36,431 nucleotides of DNA. Origin: Vibrio jasicida CAIM 1864 = LMG 25398. Lineage in GTDB: Bacteria > Pseudomonadota > Gammaproteobacteria > Enterobacterales > Vibrionaceae. Position numbers and translations under genes: made by a program. Shown piece by piece: positions 1 to 11,908 of this stretch. The stretch spans positions 1 to 36,431 of the forward strand of contig NZ_BAOG01000042.1 of assembly GCF_000400365.1 (NCBI RefSeq), read 5' to 3'. How positions within the stretch are numbered: the stretch's first letter is position 1; every line of letters starts with the position of its first letter. Under the pieces are notes generated by a model. The model had not been told where the DNA came from. It made no database searches and worked only from the letters and a program-made list of their open reading frames with translations.

Positions 1-63
1 AATTGGCAGAGCAGCGGATTCCAAATCCGCGTGTTGGGAGTTCGAATCTCTCCACCCCTGCCA
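1..63 (+). tRNA. tRNA-Trp (anticodon CCA), 5' truncated by the window edge
   Basis: The sequence contains the D-loop remnant, an anticodon stem GCGGA/TCCGC closing a 7-base loop with anticodon CCA, a T-arm with TTCGAAT, the acceptor 3' strand and an encoded CCA at 61-63. It closely resembles the E. coli tRNA-Trp 3' end. About 13 bases of the acceptor and D-stem lie before the window. In Vibrio and E. coli, tRNA-Trp often follows tRNA-Asp at the end of an rRNA operon, so an rrn operon may lie just upstream; that is inference. Confidence 0.95.
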
Positions 64-70
64 TATTTAA

Positions 71-99
71 GGCTCTAGCAGAAATGCTAGAGCCTTTTT
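71..99 (+). terminator. Intrinsic terminator of the tRNA transcript
   Basis: A 10-bp perfect stem (71-80 with 85-94) with a GAAA tetraloop is followed by TTTTT. It starts 8 bases after the tRNA CCA and should end the tRNA (or rRNA-tRNA) transcript. Confidence 0.93.
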
Positions 100-263
100 C
101 GTTTTATCACTTTTCTGCTTCTGCTTCTCCCTCAAATTGTCAGTCATACTTATGTCTCGCGGTATGTGTGCTATTTTGTAGTGCATAGCTAGTGCTCAAC
201 GTGATTAGAAGGTGACTTCCTGTTATCATCGGCGCTGAATTCTAATAATTAGGAAGCAAGTCT

Positions 264-596
264 ATGCCACATCTTCGATTTCGCGCAGTAGAGCCTCAAA
301 CTGTTCAAGCTTTATCAAAGCCTCTTACTGACGAATTACAGCCATTAATGGAATGTCCTCGTGAAGACTTCACGTTTGAATACATCTACAGTACTTTCTT
401 CAGTGAAGGTGAAGTAAGCAGTGCATATCCTTTTGTTGAAGTTCTGTGGTTTGACCGTGGGCAAGAGACTCAGAATAAAGTGGCTAAAGCGATTACTGAG
501 CAAGTTCGTGGTATTGCCGGTGAAGATATCGATGTTGCGGTAATTTTCTCTGCACTCTCTCCTAAAGGCTACTATGATAATGGTGACCACTATTAA
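264..596 (+). CDS. DUF1904 domain protein
   Basis: This 110-residue soluble protein begins MPHLRFRAVE, the typical start of the DUF1904 family, which has a tautomerase/MIF-like small alpha/beta fold with no established reaction. The N-terminal strand ending in a charged turn, a central helix and a second strand (FVEVLWFDRG, about residues 57-66) fit this family. There is no signal peptide or membrane segment. The start is supported by an AGGAAG ribosome site 7 bases upstream (251-256). It lies only a few bases before mepA and is likely co-transcribed with it, but I see no functional link. Family call is fairly sure; function is unknown. Confidence 0.85.
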   Translation: MPHLRFRAVEPQTVQALSKPLTDELQPLMECPREDFTFEYIYSTFFSEGEVSSAYPFVEVLWFDRGQETQNKVAKAITEQVRGIAGEDIDVAVIFSALSPKGYYDNGDHY

Positions 597-608
597 GGAA
601 TGAGCGTG

Positions 609-1445
609 ATGAAGCTGAGTCTTTCTTTTTGTTTAAGTTTTCTATTCTCAGCTTCTCTTTCTGCTACTCCGTGGGAGCAGGTCTCTGGTCCCACAAATAA
701 CACATCCTCTTCTATCGGCAGTTATGCGAATGGCTGTTTAGATGGTGCTTCTCCTCTCCCGCTTGATGGTATTGGTTATCAGGTTTTACGCAGTAAAACG
801 AAGCGTTACTATGGGCATCCTCATACAATAAGCTTTGTTGAAGAGTTAGCGAAAAAAAACAGTAAAGATCTCAACACAACGTTACTTATTGGGGACTTAT
901 CCCTAGCTCGTGGTGGACGTTTTTCTTCTGGCCACTCTAGTCATCAAACTGGCCTAGATATTGATATTTGGCTGCGATTGGCCGATGAACCGCTTTCTTA
1001 TAATGAGCTTCAACTTCCGAAACCCATGAGTGTCGTAGATCTTAAAAAATACAAGATTCTAGAACACCGTTGGGAAGATAGGCACTTTGAACTGATTCGA
1101 AGTGCCGCGAAGAGTCAAGATGTTGCTCGTATCTTTGTTCATCCAGTGATTAAAGAGCAGTTATGTAAGCAAGAAGGTGAGAAAGACCGAAATTGGTTAC
1201 GTAAGGTTCGGCCTTGGTGGGGGCATCATTACCACTTCCACGTGAGATTAACTTGCCCTGAGTCGAGCTCTAATTGTGTTAACCAAGCGCCACCACCTGC
1301 AGGAGATGGCTGTGGAGCAGAGTTAGCAAGTTGGAAGCCGAAAGCAACGCCTCCACCTGTGACCAAAAAAACTAAGGTAACGCCTAAACCGAAGAAGAAA
1401 AAGATACTGCCAACACAATGCCAGCCGCTCATTACGCAGAAATAA
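609..1445 (+). CDS. mepA: Penicillin-insensitive murein endopeptidase MepA
   Basis: MepA is a periplasmic LAS-family zinc peptidase that cuts D-Ala-mDAP cross-links between peptidoglycan stems. I see a signal peptide ending near SATPW, then the family core. The metal/catalytic motifs are GHSSHQTGLDIDIW (residues 108-121 from this start) and HYHFHVRL (about 207-214), with the conserved tail block PPPAGDGCGAELASW. The mature protein follows E. coli MepA throughout, with a lysine/proline-rich C-terminal stretch (VTPKPKKKK) that may bind the sacculus. An in-frame ATG also exists at 600. I chose 609 because AAGGA at 594-598 is 10 bases upstream of it but only 1 base upstream of 600. It follows the DUF1904 gene closely and probably shares its mRNA. 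Confidence 0.95.
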   Translation: MKLSLSFCLSFLFSASLSATPWEQVSGPTNNTSSSIGSYANGCLDGASPLPLDGIGYQVLRSKTKRYYGHPHTISFVEELAKKNSKDLNTTLLIGDLSLARGGRFSSGHSSHQTGLDIDIWLRLADEPLSYNELQLPKPMSVVDLKKYKILEHRWEDRHFELIRSAAKSQDVARIFVHPVIKEQLCKQEGEKDRNWLRKVRPWWGHHYHFHVRLTCPESSSNCVNQAPPPAGDGCGAELASWKPKATPPPVTKKTKVTPKPKKKKILPTQCQPLITQK

Positions 1446-1779
1446 GTGGTGAGTCCTACCAACGAAATACCAAATATGCTTTCTCTGGATCTCTATTATG
1501 AAACTGGAGAAAGATCATACTTTTGTCTACAGTGAATAATACCAGTACAAAAACTGACCTTTAGGTTTTTGTGGCATATTATAGAAATCTTATATAAACA
1601 AAGAGTTGCATTATTTTTAAATGTTGTGGCAACTCATATTAAGAAAGATCTTTTCGTCGCGATTCTCTGATTTCTTAGCAATATGTCTGTTGGTTGGTGA
1701 AAGACAAACGACAACGCAGACAAGTGTATTGAGGTGGGTAAGGAGGCTTTCCCATCGAGAGTTAATCAAGGATAAAACC
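1446..1779. other. 334-base non-coding gap between mepA and the 102-residue hypothetical gene
   Basis: The gap has no convincing gene. A weak hairpin (ACAAAAAC at 1547-1554 with GTTTTTGT at 1565-1572) may end mepA transcription. An in-frame ATG at 1621 would extend the next gene upstream, but it lacks a ribosome site and the added peptide looks non-coding, so 1583-1779 is best read as a leader of about 190 bases. A promoter candidate is listed separately. Confidence 0.5.
1554..1582 (+). promoter_or_regulatory. Candidate sigma-70 promoter for the 102-residue gene
   Basis: CTGACC (1554-1559), a 17-base spacer and TATTAT (1577-1582) give a plausible -35/-10 pair. This is read by eye only; the element overlaps a weak hairpin that could instead belong to the mepA end. 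Confidence 0.35.
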
Positions 1780-2088
1780 ATGACTATGATTTGTGCAAAA
1801 GAGTTTGCAGAGTGGTTAAGACACAGATTTAGCAGTGATACTAAAGGAGTCTTTTTGACTCGAGAGGATGTTAATCACCTGACTGGGCGCCAACGCCTTG
1901 ACCCAGGTTTTGTTAATGACGTGCATTACGAGCTGATGCAATATGGAATGGCTTTCGTTACTGATACAAGTAGGGAGAACTTTTATCTGATCCCTGTCTC
2001 GCAAGCTGAAAATTGGCGTGAGAGGTTAGAGTATCACTTCGAGAAAGAGCTGTTTTGTAATATCTATCCTATCGAAAAATCGGGTTAA
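1780..2088 (+). CDS. Hypothetical protein, 102 residues
   Basis: I do not recognise this protein. It is small and soluble, with an N-terminal helix (CAKEFAEWLRHRF), a basic turn region (LTREDVNHLTGRQRL), a second helix and a two-strand wing-like segment (YGMAFVTDTS, NFYLIPV). That pattern could be a winged-helix fold, but this is only a guess from the helix/strand order. I chose the ATG at 1780 because AAGGA (1768-1772) is 7 bases upstream; the longer frame from 1621 has no ribosome site. It is converging on yfhL and shares a bidirectional terminator with it. No signal peptide or cysteine motif is present. Confidence 0.7.
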   Translation: MTMICAKEFAEWLRHRFSSDTKGVFLTREDVNHLTGRQRLDPGFVNDVHYELMQYGMAFVTDTSRENFYLIPVSQAENWRERLEYHFEKELFCNIYPIEKSG

Positions 2089-2092
2089 AAAA

Positions 2093-2126
2093 AGGTTCAA
2101 CTTTGTCGGCAAAGTTGAACCTCTTT
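2093..2126. terminator. Bidirectional intrinsic terminator
   Basis: A 13-bp perfect stem (2093-2105 with 2110-2122) with a 4-base loop is flanked by an A-run on the left and CTTT on the right. It separates the converging 102-residue gene (plus) and yfhL (minus) and can serve both. Confidence 0.88.
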
Positions 2127-2129
2127 CGA

Positions 2130-3787
<1,658 letters not shown>

Positions 3788-3905
3788 TGCTCAATTCTCT
3801 TAGTATCTGATCACAAGTCAGGCCAATTCCACCTCATGGAAATGGGGCGCAAATTTTACGTCAAAATGTGACCTGTGACTAGGAGAATTATGGTTTAGAT
3901 AAACA

Positions 3906-3932
3906 AACGCCCTCAAAAAAAGTGAGGGCGTT
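3906..3932 (-). terminator. Intrinsic terminator after rdgC
   Basis: A 10-bp perfect stem (3906-3915 with 3923-3932) with a 7-base loop is followed, on the minus strand, by TTTG-TTTA. It begins 21 bases after the rdgC stop and separates rdgC from trhP. Confidence 0.85.
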
Positions 3933-3953
3933 ATGATTAATCTTTGTACGAAA

Positions 3954-4877
<924 letters not shown>

Positions 4878-4991
4878 CTAGGCTTGATGACAAGGGACTA
4901 ATCATAGGGAATTTTCCGACTGATGTCCTAATAGAATTGAAAAAGATCATGATGAATCTCAAAAGAAACTTATATGAAAATTTGTTTTCAA

Positions 4992-5012
4992 AGGTCACAA
5001 AAGTGTCATAAT
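4992..5012 (+). promoter_or_regulatory. Pho box and -10 region upstream of phoB
   Basis: Two half-sites AGGTCAC (4992-4998) and GTGTCAT (5003-5009) repeat with the 11-base period of the PhoB box (consensus CTGTCAT repeats). A TAATAAT -10 element lies at 5019-5025, the expected distance after the second half-site. This supports autoregulated phosphate-starvation induction of phoBR-pstS. Confidence 0.75.
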
Positions 5013-5092
5013 TGATGGTAATAATGCTTATGCATAGAGGGGCGCTTGGTCTCTTAAATTCATTAGCTTAACTAACATAAGGTTACTCAATT

Positions 5093-5782
5093 ATGTCTAG
5101 AAGGATTCTGGTTGTTGAAGACGAAGCTCCAATTCGCGAAATGTTGTGCTTTGTGCTTGAACAGAAAGGTTATCAAGCAGTAGAAGCAGAAGATTATGAT
5201 ACTGCGGTAACTAAACTGGCTGAACCCTTCCCAGATTTAGTGCTACTAGATTGGATGTTACCTGGTGGTAGTGGCATCAACTTCATCAAACACATGAAGC
5301 GTGAAGAGTTAACGCGCAATATTCCTGTCGTAATGCTAACAGCTCGCGGTGAGGAAGAAGACAAGGTTCGTGGCCTTGAAGTTGGTGCAGACGATTACAT
5401 CACTAAGCCTTTTTCACCAAAAGAGTTAGTGGCTCGCCTTAAAGCGGTTATTCGCCGAGTAACGCCAACAGCGCTTGAAGATGTGATTGATGTACAAGGT
5501 CTGAAGTTGGACCCTGTTTCTCACCGCGTGACCGCAAATAATGAAGCGGTTGATATGGGACCAACAGAGTTCAAGATGCTGCACTTCTTTATGACGCACC
5601 AAGAGCGCGTTTACAGTCGTGAACAACTGCTAAACAACGTTTGGGGCACCAACGTGTATGTTGAAGACCGTACCGTTGACGTACACATTCGTCGCTTGCG
5701 TAAAGCACTTGAAGCGGCAGGTCACGACAAACTCATCCAAACCGTTCGTGGTGCAGGTTACCGTTTCTCGACGAAGGCATAA
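5093..5782 (+). CDS. phoB: Phosphate regulon response regulator PhoB
   Basis: PhoB is the OmpR-type DNA-binding activator of phosphate-starvation genes. The receiver domain (1-120) has the acidic pair D10/E11, the phospho-acceptor D53 in [10 protein letters not shown]83 and K105 in ITKPFSP. The C-terminal winged helix (about 130-227) carries the recognition region [14 protein letters not shown] and ends VRGAGYRFS. Length (229) equals E. coli PhoB. It is followed by phoR after 40 bases and has its own Pho box, so the operon is autoinduced. Confidence 0.98.
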   Translation: MSRRILVVEDEAPIREMLCFVLEQKGYQAVEAEDYDTAVTKLAEPFPDLVLLDWMLPGGSGINFIKHMKREELTRNIPVVMLTARGEEEDKVRGLEVGADDYITKPFSPKELVARLKAVIRRVTPTALEDVIDVQGLKLDPVSHRVTANNEAVDMGPTEFKMLHFFMTHQERVYSREQLLNNVWGTNVYVEDRTVDVHIRRLRKALEAAGHDKLIQTVRGAGYRFSTKA

Positions 5783-5822
5783 CATCGCTAGCAGCTTATC
5801 AATACCATTTCTGGAGTAATGA

Positions 5823-7121
5823 GTGGTTGAAAGATTAACTTGGAAAAAGCTGGCCTGGGAGCTGGCTTTTTTTTACACCCCTTGGGTGATCATAGGATGG
5901 ATATTCGGTTATATGCCGTGGTTGCTTCTGGCGGCTACGGCTTTGCAGCTTGTCTGGCATCTGCATAATCAGGTTCGCTTATCGGCTTGGTTATGGGATG
6001 AAAAGCGTCTGACCCCACCATCAGGTAGTGGTAACTGGGAATCTTTGTTTAACGGTTTATACCGCTTACAACAACGTCAGCGTCGAAAACGTAAAGAGCT
6101 CACCAATTTAATTCGCCGTTTCCGTAATGGTGCTGAATCGCTACCGGATGCGGTAGTGGTTTTTCGTGCTGAAGGCAATATTGTGTGGTGTAACAAGCTT
6201 GCTCAGCACCTTTTAGGATTCCACTGGCCAGAAGATTCTGGACAGCCTATTTCTAATCTCATCCGTACTCCTGATTTTATCAAGTACACCAACAAGCAAG
6301 ATTTCTCTGAGCCGCTAGAAATGCGCTCGCCGCTCAACGTCGAACGTATGTTAGAGCTGCGTATCGTGCCTTACACCGAAGGCGAACATTTGATGGTGGT
6401 ACGTGATGTGAGCCAGCTTAAACAGCTTGAAGGTATGCGCCGTAACTTTTTCGCTAACGTATCTCATGAACTACGTACCCCTATGACGGTACTGCAAGGC
6501 TATTTAGAGATGACGGAAGATCCAGACATGATCGTTGGTCCAATGTGGAGTAAAGCACATGGTGTAATGACCGAGCAGCTAAACCGAATGAACAGTTTGG
6601 TGAACCAGTTACTAACGCTGTCTAAGATCGAAGCTGCGCCAATGCATGAGCTAGAAGACGTTGTGAACGTACCAAGTATGTTAGAAGTGCTTGAGAAAGA
6701 AGCGGTCAGTTTGAGTGGTGATGATCAGCACCTGTTGACTTTCGATGTTGATTCTAGCTTACGTGTCCTTGGTGATGATGACCAGTTACGCAGTGCTATC
6801 TCCAACTTGGTTTACAACGCGGTGAAGTACACCCCTCCAGGTGCTCACGTTAATGTCCGTTGGTATCAAACCGCACAAGGTGCTTGTCTAGAGGTTGAAG
6901 ACAGCGGTGATGGTATTGAGCCACAACACTTACATCGATTGACCGAACGTTTCTATCGCGTGGATAAAGCACGCTCTCGTGATACGGGGGGCAGTGGTCT
7001 CGGTTTGGCCATCGTGAAGCACGCATTGAGCCACCATGACTCTCACCTCGAAATCTACAGTGAAGTTGGTGTCGGCAGTAAGTTCTCTTTCATCCTACCA
7101 AGTCGTTTGGTGGTGAAGTAA
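5823..7121 (+). CDS. phoR: Phosphate regulon sensor histidine kinase PhoR
   Basis: PhoR phosphorylates PhoB when phosphate is scarce, under control of the Pst transporter and PhoU. Two hydrophobic segments near the N-terminus (about 15-30 and 32-47) form a membrane hairpin with almost no periplasmic loop, which fits a kinase that senses the transporter rather than a ligand. A PAS domain (about 97-195) follows. The HisKA H-box has H215 in NVSHELRTP, the N-box is [13 protein letters not shown], and the G-boxes are DSGDGIE and [14 protein letters not shown]. The start is GTG at 5823 with GGAG at 5813-5816; the nearby ATG at 5819 is out of frame and stops after three codons. Its stop codon overlaps the pstS start by one base. 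Confidence 0.97.
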   Translation: MVERLTWKKLAWELAFFYTPWVIIGWIFGYMPWLLLAATALQLVWHLHNQVRLSAWLWDEKRLTPPSGSGNWESLFNGLYRLQQRQRRKRKELTNLIRRFRNGAESLPDAVVVFRAEGNIVWCNKLAQHLLGFHWPEDSGQPISNLIRTPDFIKYTNKQDFSEPLEMRSPLNVERMLELRIVPYTEGEHLMVVRDVSQLKQLEGMRRNFFANVSHELRTPMTVLQGYLEMTEDPDMIVGPMWSKAHGVMTEQLNRMNSLVNQLLTLSKIEAAPMHELEDVVNVPSMLEVLEKEAVSLSGDDQHLLTFDVDSSLRVLGDDDQLRSAISNLVYNAVKYTPPGAHVNVRWYQTAQGACLEVEDSGDGIEPQHLHRLTERFYRVDKARSRDTGGSGLGLAIVKHALSHHDSHLEIYSEVGVGSKFSFILPSRLVVK

Positions 7122-8086
7122 TGAGTGTCGTATCCAAAGCTATTAAGAAAATCACTCTAGCCATGTTGGTGCTCTCCAGCGTGGCATTTGCACAAGATCA
7201 ACCGTTGCCGAATTATCAAAAGACGACGGGTATTGCGGGTAACTTATTGTCTGTCGGCTCAGATACGTTAGCAGGCATGACCACGCTTTGGGTAGAAGAG
7301 TTTAAATCTATCTACCCGAACATTAATGCTCAGGTTCAGGCGTCTGGTTCATCGACTGCGCCACCGGCGTTAACGGAACAAACGGCGCAATTCGGTCCAA
7401 TGAGTCGTTCAATGCGTATGCGTGAAATCGAAGCATTTGAGCGTGTACATGGTTACAAGCCAACGGCACTTCGTGTTGCAATTGATGCGATTGGCATCTT
7501 CGTTCATCAAGACAACCCAATCAAAGGGCTTAACTTTCATCAGTTGGATGCGATGTTCTCGGCGACATTGCGCTGCGGTGAAAGTGAGTTCATCACCAAC
7601 TGGCGTGAGTTAGGCATCAAAGCCGAGTGGGCAAAACGTAACTTGCAGCTGTTTGGGCGTAACTCAGTATCGGGTACGTACGGCTATTTTAAAAGTAATG
7701 CCTTGTGTGGCGGTGATTTTAAAACTCGTGTGAACGAGCAACCGGGATCTGCATCAGTGGTGCAGTCTGTTGCATCTACGATTAGTGGTGTAGGTTATTC
7801 AGGCGTAGGCTATCGCGTGGCGGGTGTTCGTTTAGTCCCAATTGCGAAAACAGGCACAGATTACGTTAGCCCTGTGCGTGAAAATATCATCTCAGGTAAG
7901 TACCCACTATCACGTTACCTCTATGTATACGTGAATAAACATCCTGATTACCCGCTAAGCCCAATTGAAGCTGAGTTCATTCGCTTTATGTTCTCTGCCC
8001 AAGGGCAAGCGCTGGTTGCGAAAGATGGTTATGTTCCGATTACTGCCGATTTCGCTGCAGAGGAATTAAAAAAGGTCGGTTTATAA
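7121..8086 (+). CDS. pstS: Phosphate ABC transporter substrate-binding protein PstS
   Basis: This is the periplasmic phosphate-binding protein that delivers Pi to PstCAB. It has a Sec signal peptide (about 1-24, ending VAFA), then the phosphate-site motifs VGSDTL (45-50), ASGSSTA (74-80) and GRNSVSGTYGYF (179-190). Two cysteines, C152 and C196, could form a disulfide. The start ATG overlaps the phoR stop (TAATG), so it is translationally coupled to phoBR. This is unlike E. coli, where pstS heads the pstSCAB operon: here pstCAB lies beyond ppx-ppk, 3.8 kb away. Placing PstS with the sensor puts it under the phoB Pho box. Confidence 0.93.
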   Translation: MSVVSKAIKKITLAMLVLSSVAFAQDQPLPNYQKTTGIAGNLLSVGSDTLAGMTTLWVEEFKSIYPNINAQVQASGSSTAPPALTEQTAQFGPMSRSMRMREIEAFERVHGYKPTALRVAIDAIGIFVHQDNPIKGLNFHQLDAMFSATLRCGESEFITNWRELGIKAEWAKRNLQLFGRNSVSGTYGYFKSNALCGGDFKTRVNEQPGSASVVQSVASTISGVGYSGVGYRVAGVRLVPIAKTGTDYVSPVRENIISGKYPLSRYLYVYVNKHPDYPLSPIEAEFIRFMFSAQGQALVAKDGYVPITADFAAEELKKVGL

Positions 8087-8099
8087 GCCGACCTTTTTC
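8072..8099. terminator. Intrinsic terminator between pstS and ppx
   Basis: AAGGTCGG and CCGACCTT form the stem, extended by a G-U and A-T pairs, with TTTTT on the plus side and a run of A on the left. It overlaps the last pstS codons and probably also serves ppx from the other strand. Confidence 0.85.
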
Positions 8100-8120
8100 T
8101 TTATCTCATTGAGTTCGTGG

Positions 8121-9626
8121 TTAGAAGTTCAATGCCCATCCTGCGCTTTCCCAGCGTTGCTGTTCTTCCTGCAAATCTGCATCGAGCAGCTTGTTGTTCT
8201 CCAACCAATCTTCTTCTACGCAGGTAAGTACCCACTTATCTTCTTGTATCGATAGTGTCAGCTCAGGCAGCGGATCATCATTGCGTTGACCGTTGACCAC
8301 AATGGCTAGACGCAGAACCTTAATTAAGTTGATGATGTCACTCTCTTTGTAGAGATTGAACTCTGGGAACTCATTCAACTTAAGGGATTTACGTTGGAAG
8401 CGAGCTAAAGTCGCCAATACCAATTGCTGCTCGCGGTTAAAGCCGGGTAAGTTGGAGTGCAGCAGAATGTAGAATGAGTGACGATGAAAACCGCGCAGAC
8501 TGATGCTCAAGCCGACTTCATGCAGCAAAGCAGCCCATTCTAGTAAATCAAACAGCTCACTCTTCTTCTTGATATCAAGTTCAGAACGAACATTGCACAG
8601 CATCTCTCTTGCATGACCTTTTACGCGCGCTGCGTGTTCGATATCAACGCGATGTTGTTTTGCTAGATTTTCTGTGGTGCGCATACGAATATCAGAACGG
8701 GCGAAGCGTTCTTCCATCTCGTAAAGCAGACCTTCACGTAATGCGCCATCCGAGAAGAACATCTGGTTGATTTTTAGTGATTGGAAGATGGCAGACAAAA
8801 TGGCTACACCAGCGGCAAAGACTGGCTTGCGTTCATCGGTCAGACCAACAAGCTCGATATCATCAATGGACTCAAATTCGCACAATGTGTCGATGAGCTT
8901 ACCCAAACGCTTGTTGGTGATCAGCCCATCTTCATGACCCAATCCAATCAAGACTTCGCGAATCGCTTTAATAGTACCTGAAGAGCCGAGGGCAATATCC
9001 CAGCCTTTCTTGCGGTATTTTGCAGCAATGGACTCCATGCGTTGCTCTGCGGCGAGAATCGCTTTGCTGAAGTTCTTCCGCGACAGTTTGCCGTTATTGA
9101 AGAACTGCTCGGTAAAGCTTACACAACCCATTTGTTTGCTGTTCAGAAGCTCTGGGTCAAACTCTTGACCAATGATCATCTCAGTACTGCCGCCACCGAT
9201 GTCGACGACCAGTTTGGAGTTAGATTCCGCTTGAGTATGTGCGACGCCGAGATAGATGAGGCGAGCTTCTTCTTCGCCCGGAATAATTTCAATTGGAAAA
9301 GGCAGCACCTCTTTGGCTCGTTGGATAAAGAGATGGGCGTTGTTAGCACGCCTTAAAGTGTGAGTGGCTGCAATTCTTACGTTTGAAGCTTCAAAGCCTT
9401 GCAAGCGTTCGGCGAACATCGCGAGGCACTCAAGACCTCGTTCCATTGCTGCATGGCTAAGATTGAGCTCTGAATCGAGTCCGGCAGCTAACCGTACGCG
9501 TTGTTTATGGCGACTGACAAGTTGAAGATCACTACCGACAACTTTCGCTACCACCATATGGAAACTGTTTGACCCGAGGTCAATTGCAGCGATATGGCGT
9601 ACATCTTGTTCAAGTATTTGAGGCAT
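8121..9626 (-). CDS. ppx: Exopolyphosphatase Ppx/GppA family
   Basis: Ppx releases phosphate one residue at a time from polyphosphate chains. The actin/Hsp70-like core shows the first phosphate loop [14 protein letters not shown] (13-26), the catalytic glutamate region [11 protein letters not shown] (115-125) and the second loop [14 protein letters not shown] (140-153). The C-terminal HD-like helical domain spans roughly 310-500. The length (501) is near E. coli Ppx (513). It is the downstream gene of the ppk-ppx pair: its ATG lies inside the ppk end, a 17-base overlap that implies translational coupling. A GppA identity is less likely because of the neighbouring ppk. Confidence 0.95.
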   Translation of the reverse strand: MPQILEQDVRHIAAIDLGSNSFHMVVAKVVGSDLQLVSRHKQRVRLAAGLDSELNLSHAAMERGLECLAMFAERLQGFEASNVRIAATHTLRRANNAHLFIQRAKEVLPFPIEIIPGEEEARLIYLGVAHTQAESNSKLVVDIGGGSTEMIIGQEFDPELLNSKQMGCVSFTEQFFNNGKLSRKNFSKAILAAEQRMESIAAKYRKKGWDIALGSSGTIKAIREVLIGLGHEDGLITNKRLGKLIDTLCEFESIDDIELVGLTDERKPVFAAGVAILSAIFQSLKINQMFFSDGALREGLLYEMEERFARSDIRMRTTENLAKQHRVDIEHAARVKGHAREMLCNVRSELDIKKKSELFDLLEWAALLHEVGLSISLRGFHRHSFYILLHSNLPGFNREQQLVLATLARFQRKSLKLNEFPEFNLYKESDIINLIKVLRLAIVVNGQRNDDPLPELTLSIQEDKWVLTCVEEDWLENNKLLDADLQEEQQRWESAGWALNF

Positions 9627-11700
9627 CGGTTTTTTGTTTTCTTATTTGCTTCTCTATATTTTTAAGATAGTCGTAGATGGCAACTTGTGAGCGAACTTTT
9701 TTACGATTACCTCGCGGTACGTAGCTGTTACTCATCTCTTTATCTATCAGGCGAGCTTTTACTGTATCGGTAAAGTGAATGTTAGTTATATCAATAATCC
9801 TCTGTTTCAAACGTGGATCACGGACGGGGGCTGCAACTTCAATTCGATGATCGATATTTCGAGTCATCCAGTCCGCTGAGGAGATGTACACCTGTGGTTC
9901 GCCGTCATTGTGAGTAATTACAACGCGAGGATGCTCTAGGAAGCGATCGACGATACTGATGATCTGAATGTTCTCGCTCACCCCTTCAATGCCTGGGACC
10001 AATGAGCACATACCACGAATGATCATCTTGATTTTTACTCCAGCATTACTCGCGCCGTAGAGTTTATTGACGATGCCTTTATCGACGAGGTTATTGACCT
10101 TGATGGTCAGTGCTGCTTTTTTTCCTGATTTGACATTGGCAATTTCGTTGTCAATTAAGCGATATAATTGTGTTCGTGAGTTTCGTGGAGAGACAATCAA
10201 ATGATTGAACTTCACCGGGCGGTATGGATTTTCGATATAGCCAAATACATTTCGTACCTCATCGGTGAGTTCTTGATCGGCGGTCAGCAAGGTAAGGTCC
10301 GTGTACACTTGTGCTGTTTTCTCGTGAAAGTTCCCAGTACCAATGTGAGCGTAGCGAACAATCTCTCCGTCTTCACGACGGCTTATTAGCAGTAACTTGG
10401 AGTGAATCTTAAGACCAGGGGCGCCGAAGACGACATGTACACCAGCCTCCGTTAGTATTTTGGACCACTCAATATTCGCTTCTTCATCGAAGCGAGCTTG
10501 CAGCTCCACAACAACGGTGACTCCCTTGCCATTATGTACAGCATCGATCAACGAGTTCATCAAACGCGAGTCTTTGGCGACGCGGTAGATGTTGATCTTG
10601 ATGCTTAGGACTTTAGGATCGAACGAGGCTTGTCGAACCAATTCCGAAATATGATCAAAGGTATGATAAGGGTAGTGCAGCAGTATATCGTTGGCTTTGA
10701 TGGCTTCAAAACTGTTTGCATAGCCCTCAAAGTCTGCACACTTCATTGGCGGCATCGGTTTGTTTTCTAAATAATCTCGGCCAACATTAGGAAAACCAAT
10801 AAAGTCTTTGAAATTATGATAGCGCCCACCAGGGATGAGGTTGTCGTAATTAGAAATCTGTAGTTTTTTGCATAAAAAATCGAGCATCTTTTGCGGCATA
10901 TCTCGCTCATATACAAAGCGTACAGGTAAGGCGGTAAGACGTTGATTCACCCCTTCAGACATTTGTTCAAGCAGGCTAAACTCAACCTCGTAACGCAAGT
11001 CGTACTCAGCATCACGGGTCATTTTCATCGCATAGCCGTTAAGAGCATCGTATTCGAAAAAGCCTTTAAAAAGTTCATCAAGGCAATAGCGAATAATATT
11101 GTCGAGTAAAATGATCGTTTTACGTCGCTTGCCTTTTTTTTCAGGCAACATAACAAAGCGAGGTAAGTGATCGGTTGGGATCTCAATTAAAGCGTATTGG
11201 GATTGATCGCCTTTTTGCAGATCGACCGTAATGTAAGCGTATTCGTCTTTAAGAAACTGCAGAACATCAATATCTTCTTTAATAAGAAGAGGGGTAATGT
11301 GCGGCATGACTTCTTTACGAAAATACTTGGTTACCCAACGTTTTTGTGTGTCATCTAATTGGTGCTCATTAACTAAAAAAATCCGACGTCGTGCCATTTC
11401 ACGTATTAATTCACTGTATAATTCATCGAATTGTTCGTTTAGCTTCAACGCTTTGGTTTGCATCTTTGTTAACAAGTGCTTAGAGTTGTCGCTTCCACCG
11501 CGTTCTTGGCTGATCAAGATCCGACGTTTTACATCCGCAAAGCGTACTTTATAGAATTCATCTAAGTTATTGGAAAATATCCCGAGAAATCGAATTCGTT
11601 CAATGAGAGGGACGGTTTTGTCGGCAGCTTCTTGTAGTACTCGTTCGTTGAAAGATAACCAACTAAGTTCTTTTTCTATATAGAGTTTTTCTGCGCTCAT
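9610..11700 (-). CDS. ppk1: Polyphosphate kinase 1
   Basis: PPK1 builds polyphosphate from the gamma phosphate of ATP through a phospho-histidine. The 696-residue protein begins [20 protein letters not shown], the conserved N-terminal block. The autophosphorylated His is H433 in [11 protein letters not shown] and the second catalytic His is H590 in FLEHPRV (E. coli 435 and 592). The conserved HIGTGNF and DWMTRN blocks are also intact. The frame is open for 22 codons further upstream, but those residues do not match the family, so I start at 11700, where the sequence aligns with E. coli PPK. It overlaps ppx by 17 bases and diverges from pstC. Confidence 0.96.
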   Translation of the reverse strand: MSAEKLYIEKELSWLSFNERVLQEAADKTVPLIERIRFLGIFSNNLDEFYKVRFADVKRRILISQERGGSDNSKHLLTKMQTKALKLNEQFDELYSELIREMARRRIFLVNEHQLDDTQKRWVTKYFRKEVMPHITPLLIKEDIDVLQFLKDEYAYITVDLQKGDQSQYALIEIPTDHLPRFVMLPEKKGKRRKTIILLDNIIRYCLDELFKGFFEYDALNGYAMKMTRDAEYDLRYEVEFSLLEQMSEGVNQRLTALPVRFVYERDMPQKMLDFLCKKLQISNYDNLIPGGRYHNFKDFIGFPNVGRDYLENKPMPPMKCADFEGYANSFEAIKANDILLHYPYHTFDHISELVRQASFDPKVLSIKINIYRVAKDSRLMNSLIDAVHNGKGVTVVVELQARFDEEANIEWSKILTEAGVHVVFGAPGLKIHSKLLLISRREDGEIVRYAHIGTGNFHEKTAQVYTDLTLLTADQELTDEVRNVFGYIENPYRPVKFNHLIVSPRNSRTQLYRLIDNEIANVKSGKKAALTIKVNNLVDKGIVNKLYGASNAGVKIKMIIRGMCSLVPGIEGVSENIQIISIVDRFLEHPRVVITHNDGEPQVYISSADWMTRNIDHRIEVAAPVRDPRLKQRIIDITNIHFTDTVKARLIDKEMSNSYVPRGNRKKVRSQVAIYDYLKNIEKQIRKQKTDASNT

Positions 11701-11844
11701 AACCTTACCTAGCCTAAAAAAGAGTGAATCCGCACTCATCGAGGGATAAAAGAGGAGTGTGAACATTATGAGTTTTTCATTACAGATTTATTTCATACTA
11801 CGGCATGCATAAGAGTTGTATTCTTTTCAGTCGTTTAATGTGAT

Positions 11845-11866
11845 CTGTAATATAATTGTCATCTTA
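11845..11866 (+). promoter_or_regulatory. Pho box upstream of pstC
   Basis: CTGTAAT (11845-11851) and TTGTCAT (11856-11862) are 11 bases apart, a good match to the PhoB box. Weaker half-sites continue the same period on both sides (TTTAATG at 11834, ACGACAT at 11867). A TATTCT -10 candidate lies at 11873-11878. This should put pstCAB-phoU under PhoB. Confidence 0.75.
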
Positions 11867-11908
11867 ACGACATATTCTAGTACTAAGTCAAAAAGGGTAG
11901 AGAGATCA

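Noticed and set aside
3..188. 61-codon frame through the tRNA and its terminator
   Set aside because: It begins inside the tRNA and crosses the terminator, so it is not a gene.
1621..1779. N-terminal extension of the 102-residue gene (in-frame ATG at 1621)
   Set aside because: No ribosome site at 1621, unlike the clear AAGGA before 1780; the extra peptide looks non-coding.
11701..11766. Upstream in-frame start for ppk1
   Set aside because: The 22 added residues do not match the family, whose conserved start ([11 protein letters not shown]) begins right after 11700.
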